Of a DNA stretch of 64,000 nt, positions 32,481 through 43,840 are shown in pieces (positions within the stretch are counted from its first letter, which is position 1; the number at the start of each line of letters is the position of its first letter). Position numbers and translations under genes: made by a program. This stretch comes from Omphalotus guepiniiformis (Eukaryota > Basidiomycota > Agaricomycetes > Agaricales > Omphalotaceae): the NCBI GenBank assembly GCA_028554645.1, contig JAQOOI010000017.1, forward strand, positions 1 to 64,000, read 5' to 3'. The notes under the pieces were generated by a model. The model saw only the letters and a program-made list of their open reading frames with translations. It searched no databases and was not told the origin of the DNA.

Positions 32481-34484
32481 TATAATGTTCTTACATGGAC
32501 TCCTCTATTGTTGCACCGCCTCGACTGACGAAAGCCGGGTCCGACGCTATCCTCAAATGCTCGGCGCATATAGTAACAAAGGTGCCTTTGTAATGATAAA
32601 AGGGCTTGCATCCCTTGACCCGGTCACCCAGGCACTTTTATTCAACAGCCAAGGCCCAACACGAAGTCCAGTCGATGATACTCCTTATCCTCTGGATGTG
32701 TATATCAAGTTCTCTTTGAACCGTGACATTGCCAGCCATAATTGAACTTCTAAACCATGGCCCGTCTCTCTATCGTAACACCTCACTCCTACAGGAAACG
32801 AGAAACGAGAAAGGAAATTGGTCCTTGGAAGCAAACCCGCAGGAAATAATTCTACTGTTTCTACACTGTGTAACTTTTCGGCAATTCGGATTGAACCTTG
32901 CGTCATGCGTCCATCGAGCCATAGTCCGGGGAATTGAAGCGCTAGCGCTAGCATCATAAGAACAGAACATCACTGCAAAGTTAGTTTCTCGCATACGTTC
33001 AATCGATGCGCTACATATATATTTAGTAAGTTATACAGTATGTAGCGCATGAAACCATACTGACCGCAACGTCTGTTATTTCAGTCTTTCACATTAGCAA
33101 AAGGCTGTGGTACGAGCTGGGCCCAAGCTTGAGCTAGATCACTGGTCACCAACTGCTCAGCGCTCAGCGCTCAACCCTGGAAACAGGAAAGGGACTGACT
33201 GACGGGGATTATATTTTATAGGTAACCCAAACTGCACATGACATTACATATGTAGTACCAAGTACAATTCGTACATACATACATTCAAACGTGATTTCCC
33301 AGGGACTCGGACTATACAGTGGAGTACCATTGAATGATATATACCTACTGTTGAGATCCGTCCAGGACCGAACGACCGAACGACCGAACCTGAAGTTACT
33401 CCGGGAATAATAGACGCACCAAAAACACGAGGACCTCCTTTGAATTCGGAGACGTCGCTTCGAAAGCATTCAAGAGCTTGCCCAGAGTGCACGACACTTT
33501 GTGGCCAGGTGGGGTCTGTAGGGGTCGACTCGATACCGTTCTCGGAGATACAGGACCTCTCTTGCTTTTGTTATACGCTGAAACTGCGAACAAGTCGACC
33601 GCGGGATCTCGAGCATATTCTAATTAGTAGCCAAGTTCCTCCGTCTTGCGAGATTTCGTTGCGTTGTCTAAATGCAGAGCAGAGTATGTAAGTGAATGTT
33701 GGCCCTGGCGAAAGAATATTCTCGGTGCGATTGGCATTTAGCCCTCGACGTACATACCATCATGATTTTGTCCGTGTCCGAGTCTACGACATACGTCCCA
33801 GCATATGTACATCGCGAATACCGGGCCTCGCGAGGTACATATTTCAATTGCTCAGGAAGTAGGTTCCGTCTACCCTTGACAGGCGTATGACCTCGTAGGC
33901 CTAGGACCCTCTTGAGAATCAGAATCACAGATAAGAATCAGAGACATGCACAGTGATAGGAGGTCCACGAAAAAGGCACCAATCCGCCGAATGACAACGA
34001 GATCCTGACGAAATCACGGCTGGAGGAAGTGCAAGTTACCGCCCGCTATGCCCCTTGTGATCACGACAGCCACGACTGTTATAGCGTCTACGCATATGTT
34101 GTATTGAATGTGATCTATACATAAACGGTCAGCTACTGGACGATATTCTCAATCTCGAGCACTGACCCTGGCAGAAACATGTGCAAGAATCGACTTTGTT
34201 TGAACTAGTTGCCTAGTGGGTTTGAGATATGGCCCTTGGGTATGAGAGCTATGTTCTCGCGAATGTTCGGTCGTCCTCGCAAGGGCGCTGTGAATTGGCG
34301 GCATAACACGACTTCGTATTGTAGTCATTCCTGTCATCTCGAGCAATTCGTGGAGCAATTCGTGGACCGAATACTTATCATTCCGATGAGCCCAGGGGCC
34401 AGAATGAGTGGAATGAGACAAAAATAATTTGATCTCCGCTATGGAATACGATCGTGATTTGTGACTTGCGTGACAATTACTTTA
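32481..34484. other. intergenic, no gene seen
   Basis: Two kilobases without a recognisable exon. Only short motif-free open frames occur. Small repeats include GCGCTAGCGCTAG at about 32940 and CAGCGCTCAGCGCTCAAC at about 33158. Confidence 0.5.
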
Positions 34485-36114
34485 ATGCTGCGATGCGCAT
34501 TCTCAGCTCGTATCCGCTACAGTGATTTCCTCTACCATAGTGGCGTACCTCAACCTTTCACACTTGCTGCCACTCACGCCTCACAAATCTCCACGACTAC
34601 ACAATGGCCAGCACCCGAAGAACCTGAGGAGAAGGTACTCTACTTCCCGGAGGAGCCCCTCGGGCTACCGGCTGTACAAGGCTATGGTTATTTCCAAGGG
34701 ACACCCCTTGATGTACTGGGTCCTGATGGTCGCTTTCAACTGCAGGCGAAGCTTGGATATGGGACTAATTCGAGTGTGTGGCTTGCCAAAGACTGTCAGT
34801 AAGTGACAATGTTTCATTTGTCATGTAAGCATTCACCAATCCACAGGCTTGGTCAACACATCGCGCTTAAAATCCTGACCGGCTATGCTTCACAACTGAA
34901 CGCAGAAAAAAAGTTGCGCGAACTCCTCATTCACCAACGCCTAGCCTCCCTTCCCGCCGAGGAGACCAAGCACTGCAGTCGTCTTATTACTCACTTCAAG
35001 CACACAGGCATCGAGCAAGATGGGGAACACCTTTGTTTGGCTCTTGAACTAGAACAGGCTAATCTTCGTGCTGTATGGCATGGAAAGAATGTCAAGTTTT
35101 ATCCCATTCCGATCGTGAAACGCATCCTACGCCACATTCTGCGTGGCATCGCTACTCTTCACAAGTGTGGCGTTGTCCATACTGGTGATTTGTTTCTTCT
35201 ATTTGACATTCACAAATGATCTTCATCTTATTACAGACATCAAACCTGACAATATCATGGTTAGCCTCGCGCCGTCCTGGTCAGATGAGAAAATTTCTGA
35301 ATGGGTGCACGACCATCCGCCACGCGTATATGATCCTTGCCAAAGTCTTCACAAAGTTGTAACAGAAGCATTCGTATCCGAAGAACTCCCTGTCCCTTCC
35401 TTGGCTGAACTTGAAAACTGTGATTTCAAGATTGCCGACTTCAGCAACGGTGCGTCTTTAATCTCTGTAAGGTCATTTTCGTGTTAAACTTTTGTAGCTC
35501 AAGAATTGGATGATCTGGCGACTGACCATATCACACCGCTCACGTTACGCTCTCCTGAAATTATCCTCGGTGGCCCATGGGATGAAAAGGTGGACATATG
35601 GACTTTTGGATGTTTGGTTTGTGGCTACTCTTTGACCAACCCGACTTATGCCGACTTTCTGCAGGTTTTTACTATCCTCACAAAGGTGGGCCTTTTCAGG
35701 GAAGGAATCCGACCAGTGCATCACCCCTTGCTTCGGTCTGGAGTTGATCCCAACACAGATGACATTGAGGTCGATTATATGCTCTGGTTGATGATGGTCT
35801 TCACGGACCAGCGCTTCCCTCCTGCAGTACTTGCACTTTACTCAAACAGCTACAACTTTTTTGAACAAAATGGTATGTTCATGAATCACTATTGCATGCC
35901 ACTCATATATTATACAGGGGATATGAAGCGCTTCCACACCATCCCTCGCCGACCAATTGAGATGTGCATTCGCGACACCGGCTGTCCAGCTGCAGAAGAG
36001 GACATCGTAGCAGCCAGTACCTTGATACGTCATTGCCTGAAGCTGAATCCATCTGCCCGTCCGTCTGCCCAGGAGTTGCTCCAGGACCCGTGGCTAAAGG
36101 AGATAGGTGCGTAG
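34485..36114 (+). CDS. SRPK-like serine/threonine protein kinase, five exons, 478 aa
   Basis: Exons are 34485-34798, 34847-35184, 35237-35449, 35498-35872 and 35918-36114; phases agree and sum to 479 codons. Motifs in order: glycine loop LGYGTNSSVWLAKD (N-lobe), ALKIL (catalytic Lys), GVVHTDIKPDNI (HxD loop with Thr in place of Arg, Asp and Asn present), IADFSNGA in place of DFG (SRPKs have DLGNA), TLRSPEIILG (P+1 loop) and DEKVDIWTFGCLV (Asp of helix F). All key catalytic residues are present except the atypical DFS. The short YFPEEPLGLP...YFQGTPLDVLG leader is typical of the Agaricomycete SRPK-like expansion. The spacer insert typical of human SRPK is absent. Substrates are unknown; in the family they are SR-rich splicing proteins. 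A start at a later ATG is possible. Confidence 0.88.
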
Positions 36115-36359
36115 AGCAACTATCTCAGGTTCCGCGCAGTTTGCGCGCAATAGATACTACACTACTTGTATAGCTCTCGTGTCAGTCAGCTTTGTCTCTC
36201 GTACTGCTATGTCTAATAAAGACTTCACAAATATCGACTCGAATTTTGAACCTACTCACCTCAGCAGCACAGGATAGTCTTTTATATGAACGACATATGC
36301 GCGAGTCCCTTTTCTACCTCCATATCCGTTGCGTGTTCGTTGCGATGATTTGCAAGTGG

Positions 36360-36565
36360 TAATGGGCGCTCAAGTTTTCCGTATCTTGTTCAGCTTCCCG
36401 CCGTTCCGAGGAAAGCTGATCTTCACAATGACCTCGTCACGATTCCGCTTCCTCTTCAACTCTGGCGAACACTTGGCACGGAGGACAGTAGTTCCACGAC
36501 CTATGATGCCATGGGCTCTGTAAACGGCCTCTTGAAGCTCGAGCTTGACATCTTTATCCAATAAG
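36360..36565 (-). pseudogene. FunK1-type kinase fragment
   Basis: The minus strand encodes LELQEAVYRAHGIIGRGTTVLRAK ... DEVIVKISFPR, the N-lobe of the FunK1 (fungal-specific) kinase family: the G-loop equivalent GRGTTV and the Lys of VIVKIS. The frame ends within a few residues and no catalytic-loop or activation segment follows toward 36200. Upstream on minus (36670-37240) there are open stretches that could be diverged N-terminal exons, but I could not confirm them. It is a truncated relic beside the SRPK-like gene. Confidence 0.65.
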
Positions 36566-37439
36566 GTCAGTTCACGCCCCAGGAATGCGTCAGAACCAAG
36601 GTGCGCATCGGGACTGACAGGCTTGCCAGCAGCTTTCTTGCCTTCTTTCGCATGGCGACTATTGACATACTAACCGGCTACGACTTGAATTGGATTCAGT
36701 AACCAAGTACTCAGTCGGGGGAACCTGAGCAACCCGAGAAGGTGATGAAGAAGTTTTTGAACTGATTCAGATAACCTGGGGGAGAAGAAATTGAGCATAT
36801 CATTCGACGGGGTGGTACGCACAATGGGTTTCATCAACTGCTCAGGATCCACTGTGAGTGAGAATAGCGGTACCGCTCTAAGTTCAGCTTCTACGGTCTC
36901 CTCGCCACTCGCACGTCGTTCAAAACGAGTTTGTGTGTGTAGAGTTGGATCCAGGCAGATGTCGATACTTGTATTTGATGAATGTACGAGATGTACGTGA
37001 TTTGCACTCGGAGCATTGTTTCTGTGTACAAGTAGGTTGTCGTTTCAACTACAAGCCGAAGCCGACAATACGTTGAATTTTTCGACATGGGCAGCAGAGA
37101 AATCTGACTCTTACAGTGCAATAAGCTTGGTGTAACGTGCCGTCGAATACAATCTCAACGAACCGATTTTTCATGTTTGTCTCAAGCCAGGAGGTCCCCA
37201 GGAGAAGGAGCAATAAATGGAGAGATTGAAGGAGCGAGAGCATACAAGAAGGCCGTGGGAAAATTTGGCCTCACCATCCTCTTCAGACTTCAACGTTTCG
37301 ACGCTACCCTGTCTTTTACAGTCAAACATCTAGATGTCGTACAGTCTCGTGAAGGACATCGGTAGAAATGTAACGAAATCCGGCGCGCCACACTACGGCC
37401 TCGTAATTGCGGTCAAAATGCGGCTCTTTGCTCTTTTAC

Positions 37440-39235
37440 ATGTATCAACTCTCGATTTTTACTGCTAATCTCGCCTCCATTCTCGTGTCTCTATACATAT
37501 ACCACGTTGTGCGGCTCCGACGGCGCATACAAGGCCCACTTCCTCCTGGTCCTCCGAAGCTGCCTCTCATTAGCAAGTTATTGTCGATTCCGAGAGCGTT
37601 TGAATGGAAACGTATCATCAGTGGGCTAGAGATTACAGTACGCATTATATATGCTTTTGATTGCTCACCTTATTGACCTTCATTCGCTCGTAGACGCAGA
37701 CATCATACACGTCAGTGCTGCTCGTACCTCTCTCATAATCCTCGACAAAGATGAAGTAGCAAGAGAGCTTCTGGAGAAGAGGTCGCTGAGTTATTCGAGT
37801 CTGTATGTTGCTTAATCGTTCTCCACGTTCGCCACGTCTCATATCACAATTCGATATCCAGACCCCAAATCAACAGAGCTGATGGGCTGGGATTACTCTC
37901 CTTTGTGATGGTGAACTACGGTCAATGCCAGTCCTTTCTAATACCTTGTGCTGTAACTCATTTTTTCTGCTGTCTCTAGGTGAGAAGTGGTCTGTTCAAT
38001 TTCCCTTCCTTGCTACTCTCTCGTTCATAACCTCGTCATATGCGTATCCACCGAAAACTCGCTCAGAAGAGCTTCCTTGGAGGGGCGTCGCTTCGCTTTC
38101 GCGCAGCCGAAATTCAAGCGACACGTACACTTTTACGGCGTCTTCTTGTATGCGGCGAAAACTTCAAACCGGTGGATATCATGTCTGAATTGAAACAGTT
38201 GAGCACGCCCCTTCACGAATATATATTCTTTTGTAATCTTTTCATAGGATGACTGGGTCTATCATGCTATCTGTCGCCTATGGTCTGAAAACCTTGCCAT
38301 CTGGTGGTCCTTACATTGCCGCCGCCGAGGCTGCCCTCGACACTTTCTGTATCGCCTCTCGACCCGGGAGTTTTCTCGTAGATGCCATTCCAGTGTTGAA
38401 GCACATCCCTGACTGGGTAAGAGGTACAGTTCAAAGCGCTGGCTGCTAAGTTATATCCTAACAGGGATCTCTTCCACAGGTGCAAGTTTCAAGACGAAAG
38501 GAAAAGAGTGGCAAAAAACTAAGTAGCGCAAACGATGATTGCGATGCCATTTAAAACAGCTAAGCGGAATTTCGTGAGCTTTAGACTTTAGTCTACGGCC
38601 GTCCCATGTTCGAGTTATCTAATATGTACTCGTCCAGGACAATGGTTATGCTCCTGCATCGTTCGTAACTGACGCGCTTAGAGACATCGACCCATTCCAG
38701 GACAGAGGCCTACCGGAAGAACACATTAAATCTGTTGCCGGCGCATTATATACTGGTGAGCGTCACCACTCTGCCACACGGGAAATACCTTTCTAACGAC
38801 GTCTGTTTTAGGTGGCGTAGACTCGACTCTCACCGTCATGAGCGATCTTGTGTTGGCAATGTTAATATTTCCTGGTGTTCAACAGAAAGCGCAGCAAGAG
38901 GTCGATGCAGTCCTGGATGGGGCACTTCCTACGTTTGACGATGAGGAACGATTGCCGTATGTGACAGCAGTTGTGAAGGAATTCTTCAGGTGGAAGAACA
39001 TTGCGCCCATGGGTGAGCACATCTCTTCTTTGCGTATCATACAGCGCTGAAACCCTCTATCGCTATTTCTGTATTCTAGGATTTCCACATGTATTGGATG
39101 AAGAGGACGTATATAACGATTACCGGATGCCTAAAGGCTCTATCATTCTTCCGAATATGTGGTAAGTACTCTGCATTTAGATCTTACAGACGCTCATCTA
39201 GGCTACAGGGCAATGTTTCACGACGAGGTATGTTA
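37440..39235 (+). pseudogene. cytochrome P450 pseudogene, heme-binding end missing
   Basis: ATG 37440 starts a membrane anchor (IFTANLASILVSLYIYHVV) followed by the hinge PPGPPKLPLI. Further exons give HRKLAQKSFLGGASLRFR, PDW, the I helix TGGVDST (A/GGxxT-type), the K helix EFFR (ExxR) and the FPHVLDEEDVYNDYRMPKGSIILPNMW block, stopping at the equivalent of FHDE. The expected FxxGxRxCxG heme loop is absent downstream, where an HNH-gene relic on the other strand begins. Other damage: the intron 37990-38041 (GTCTGTTC...) ends AT instead of AG although exon GEKW|RIHRK joins perfectly there; and between 38500 and 38570 the frame is broken after GKEWQKTK. These decay signs agree with each other. 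The original enzyme would have been an ER-bound monooxygenase; the CYP family cannot be fixed by eye. Confidence 0.85.
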
Positions 39236-39289
39236 GTCCTGATTTTCTTTAACGTACTTCCCGTTCACCATTGCACCTTTCCCCTTCTT

Positions 39290-39581
39290 CGCCGCATTGT
39301 GGATGGCTATCGCATTGTTTAGCTTCCCAGAAAAGAGCTAAATCATAGTGTTCGCTAACACTACAAAAGTCCTCGCTTTAACGTTGAAGGATTATATGCG
39401 CATTTTTACCCAGTAACTTAGTCCGAAATGACCATCGTAAAATTTGGAGAAACGGTCGGAATCGCATGAGAGGATCAAACATATCGTCTCGAACACAAGT
39501 CGACTCAACAGTTGACTGCCAGTCTTGATACTGCAATGCTGCGTTCCCGTTAGCACTTGAAAGCCCGAATACAAAATCCAC
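39290..39581 (-). pseudogene. relic of an HNH-gene N-terminus
   Basis: On minus this matches the first exon of the intact HNH gene at 39613-40933. ETICLILSCDSDRFSKFYD corresponds to ESISSILSCDSGHFSELYD, and further on GCGAGGACTT..GTAGTG and GGGAAGCTAAACAATGC correspond to GCGAGGACTTACGCAGTG and GGAATGCTAAACCATGC. Frames are broken. It abuts the point where the P450 homology stops, so it may mark the breakpoint that removed the P450 3' end. Confidence 0.75.
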
Positions 39582-39612
39582 TCGTCATTGGTTCACCACA
39601 ACTCTATACTTC

Positions 39613-40933
39613 TTATGTTCGACCTAATACGGGAACGCCTGTTCTCAAACTGAGTAAGGAGGCAAAAGTGTCCCACCCCTCCGACGTGGAGAGAAGATCA
39701 TTCCCTTCAGCATCTCTTTCAATGCGATCAATGTACTCTGCTGCTCCACTGAGATGCAAAACCTTCGCAAAGGCAGCATGAATCTTGAGGAAGTCAGGAT
39801 TAGGAGGTTCGATTCCATCTTCTGTAGCTGAAAATTCAGCGTCTGCTTCTGACTCCCCATTACTCATTTCGAAGGGTCGAACCATCTGCACCTTGTACTT
39901 GTTAGGTGTCTCGGGGTACTATCGAGCATCAGTGTCAGAAGAGACAGATTTAACAAAGCTAACTGACCACTTCTTTGTCGAAGTATAAGTTGAATTGCCC
40001 AAAACTCTGATGCTCAACATTCGTCATGTAGATTGCATTCGCGGGGGAAATGAGCTCATTGCCTACAAGGCGTTTGATGTCAATTTGTGTCCAGGATTGG
40101 AGCAGATCCCAGACGTGCGCAGCTTCTTTATGTCTCAATGATATGGTGAGATTTGAAGGGATGGTAAGGTCACGACATACAAGCTCGTCACTGATATTCT
40201 GCATTGAAGTCTTTGAGAGAGAAGGGGATGATGTGGGCGGCATTCATGATGTATCTCGGCCCATTCGGAATTTCACTACGACGTCCAGCTTTCAAAAGTT
40301 CTTGAGCGTAAGTCCCGTCAAAACTTTTGGTGATAGCGCAACGATGGCGTTCGCGAAGGGCAACCTGCGAACTTCATGGTGGACAGAATTGAGCTGATGG
40401 ATGTTGCTACTGACCTGAACCCTGAGGATAGCCTGGTCTGATCGAGTTGCATTCTTAGTTAGTACAGCTGTTGTATTGAAGGTGGGTGTTTGGCTGCTAC
40501 TGGGCTGAACTTTCAAGAGTTCACGAGACTTCGTCAGCACTAAGCCACCGAAAGTTAGACAAAGTGCCGTAGAGAAAATGAGTGACGCACTCGGGAGAAA
40601 CAAGTAATACAACCACGCTTGCGCGACTTCAACCACTGCATCTTTCGGATTCTCCTTACTCGCCGCTATGTGAATGGCGATGCTGATGTATCGCTGTCCA
40701 AGAGGGTGTGGTGCATGGTTTAGCATTCCAGATAAAAGCTCAAAGAGGTCAACTTTTTTGTTAGCACTGCGTAAGTCCTCGCGGTGATGTCTGACGAATT
40801 TGAGCGCATCCTCAAAGAGTGTATCATTACTATAGTTGGCATCGTAGAGTTCGGAGAAGTGGCCAGAATCGCAGGAGAGAATGGAACTTATCGACTCGAA
40901 AGAGCGAGTTGACTCGAGAGGCTCAATAGGCAT
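39613..40933 (-). CDS. HNH_2-type nuclease domain protein, four exons, 387 aa
   Basis: Exons are 40933-40415, 40364-40192, 40133-39968 and 39918-39613 with introns of 50, 58 and 49 nt; phases agree and sum to 388 codons. The N-terminal part is ILSCDSGHFSELYDANYSND, a helical region. The nuclease core reads RERHRCAITKSFDG, then AAHIIPFSLKDFN (paired His), and ISPANAIYMTNVEHQSFGQFNLYFD (Asn and final His), the pattern of the HNH_2 family common in Agaricomycetes. The C-terminus carries GIEPPNPDFLKIHAAFAKVLHLSGAAEYI, which I recall from the same fungal proteins. All HNH residues seem present, so it may be active; cellular role unknown. A longer open frame upstream of 40933 has no ATG. It is intact, unlike its neighbour relic. 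Confidence 0.85.
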
Positions 40934-43840
40934 CTGGGTAATAGATGGTGGCAAATCAGAACCTCTTCGGACACATTACACAGCCACACAGCCATATCAC
41001 CCCGATCATGTGGCACTGGCGCTCAGCAAAAACATGCGATCAGGATCAAGGTTGCTACTCAAGCTCAAGTTTCAACCTCGTCGAACAGGCTAGACTGTGA
41101 AGCAAGGTAGTAAAGTCAGAAGGTATCATAAAATGCCACTTCTGTGCGAAGATAAGACAGTATCATAGGATGTATAGTAAGTGGACGGTTGGACGAATCC
41201 CCAGGACGGTTTACTAACTTCCTTCATCGAGCGAGGAAAAACCCTACTCCTAGGCAGTTCCTAGGCAGTTCCTAGGTGTCATAGAAGATGTGTTTTGACG
41301 TACCATCTCTTGTGGTAGTCTCCTCTATCCTTTTTCTCCTCTATCCTATCGCAGGGAGATATCAAACGGGATACCCTTAAATAGCTTGCATACCTAACAG
41401 AATGCTTCGGGATATGGAGGTAGAAATCTCCCTGCTGGTTAACTTAAATTTTGTACAGCTACTACAGCGCAGGTTCACCCCTACAATAAACCTTCATATA
41501 TATCAGTTCGGCTCGTACGCAACTCGTGACATACAACCATATCCTTAATATCCTTATAACACCCGGGACGATAGGAATTTCCTGCTGGCTAAAACGTTGG
41601 TGGGAGCTACCGGTACCAAGGTGCTCGTTATGTAGCTCGAGACTACGAACAGAGATGAAACGACTAAGAAGGGAGCAGACGCAAACCCATTGCGCTCTAC
41701 TGGGCCAATCCTACGGCGGAAATGTATCCAAGGGGGATACATATTGATTCCGACATACTTCTACGTCGGAACTTGCCTAGTGCCTCTTGAGTCTTCATAC
41801 ACTGAATACTTTTCGCATCCATCCACAACCTTATTACATACATACATCATGAGTACTGAGTCGCGGGACCCAAGATAAGTTGGAGGAACTAGTATACGCC
41901 GAAGGTCAGTATTTCCGCCGACAAAAAAGTTGAATATCACGCACTAGTTTCTGGCCCGAATGAACCCCGAACATGAGATCATGATTCGCGATCATTCCTG
42001 GGTATGTACGACACAAAACAGTCGAAACTTTTTCTGATGTTGAAACACTAGTGGGTCATGTGGTACAAGGACTGGCGACGGTAACCCATGAAGCTATACG
42101 TTACTCAACGCATCAGGAGAGACCCGCAGCAAGATTTTCGTGAAGAGCCCTCGAATCTCTCCGTCCTTGACCCGTTTCCGACAGGTATACGTCCCGCCAA
42201 CGAAAAATACTACCGACGTTCCGCGGAGGACAAGAAAAACAGTACGACTTGTCAAAGCCCTTGATTAGAAAGCCGCAAAAAAACCTCAGAAGAAAAACAC
42301 CTGAAAGTACATTCACAGGGGGTGTGACGAGTATTTGTTATTCGGATAGCAGAACGAGGAAATTCGCCTATAGGGCCAAGCATTCTGAAAGGGGCGTCAA
42401 AACAGATCATGCAGTCACCACTAGTCACCATCGGGTTCACCGAAACATACCGACAGGGTGAATCGGATTCCGTGAAGTCAGGTGAAGTCTCAAGATCTCA
42501 AGGGTGCAGCACTCCTGAGAAGATGTGAGAAGATGCATAGTCCGCGGCATATGTTTTTGCTGTATGTCAATCAACCAGGTTGCAGTAGAATGTACGTTTA
42601 TTACAATAGATTCTTGACGGCGCAGCCAGGTCAGCCTTGCTATAATTTATGAGTGCAAATCTTTATCTTTATAATCATCTGTCCACGCAAAAAAGGCAGA
42701 CTTACTCATTGGAAATTATGCAACACTGATGGCTTGCGGTGTCATGGTCTTTCCGCTTCATTCGGATTCCCCTCCTATAGGAGATTTCCACCTCTCTTTA
42801 CTCTGGGGAACCCAATGCGTGAAAAGCTGTGAAAAGGCCCTCGTGAATACATATCCTGATGAGGAGTTGTCGATGTCAAACAAAACGTGAACCACAGGAA
42901 CCCGGCGGAGGCACGAGATCAGGAACTTGCCGCCTTAATACGAGGCGCTTCGGCCCAAATGAATTGAAGGAAAGTTGTTTGTACCTCGTCCCCTCTCGTC
43001 CCACGAAACCCAGGTGAGATTTGTGGCACTTTGTGGACTCCTCAAAAGATCTGTATTGCATGTAAAGGCGAATGAGTCAGCGGTAATAGTACACACCTTG
43101 GCATTGATACCATGGCGTTCCGGGTAAGTAGCTCTTGCAAGTGACAGATGCCAGGCCTTTAATGTGTTTCGGTGCTGCGTTTCAAGTCTCTGAACCGTCC
43201 AAATGAGAGTAAAAGAACTGAAGAAGCAGGCCCAGTGAGGGTGTAAGAAACTGAATTTAGAGAATGAATGTAGAACGTGACTGACAGTAGAGTTCCTCGG
43301 TCGATGCACGCGTATCAACATGTTCTTGAATGGGTTACTAGGGGGAAAAGACTGCGGAAAAAGAATTGCGAATTATGAAAAAAAAAAAACAGCCTGCCTT
43401 ACATCTGCATCAAGAATCAGCACACAGGACACTCTAGGAAGCTTCTCATCTTGCCCACAAAATATTCATTGTTCAGCGTTCAGCAGCCTAGAGCATCTGG
43501 GGACTGTATCGAAGATAACACGAGCGGCGACCGTGAATGATCTCGGGGCGCGAAGTTGAGTAAATCGCCTGTGGGCGTGGGAGTCTGAAGGCAGTTCGGG
43601 CCGGAAGATATAAATGTCATAATCTCTTTTTCTGTTTTCGATCAAAAATGTGACGAGAGCAAATCGGACGTAAATTTCATTCCGCAGTGCTTGGAAGGAA
43701 GAGCAGATCTTTTTCTCTTTTTTCCCATCCAACAAACAACGAAGGTCTTTATTTATTTCAAGCCTTTTATTCTCACTCACTCGCTCACCACCACCAGCCA
43801 CGCTCTTTGAATACCCACAGTAAAACTTAAACGGTACCGA
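40934..43840. other. intergenic, no gene seen
   Basis: About 2.9 kb with only short motif-free open frames. Short repeats include CTAGGCAGTTCCTAGGCAGT at about 41250 and the CTCCTCTATCC doublet at about 41330. The right end is the promoter region of the Zn2Cys6 gene. I found no TATA or other element worth calling. Confidence 0.5.

Noticed and set aside
40292..40440. Frameshift in the HNH gene
   Set aside because: The apparent frame change disappears when a 50-nt intron (40365-40414) is removed; the spliced frame gives the full HNH core.
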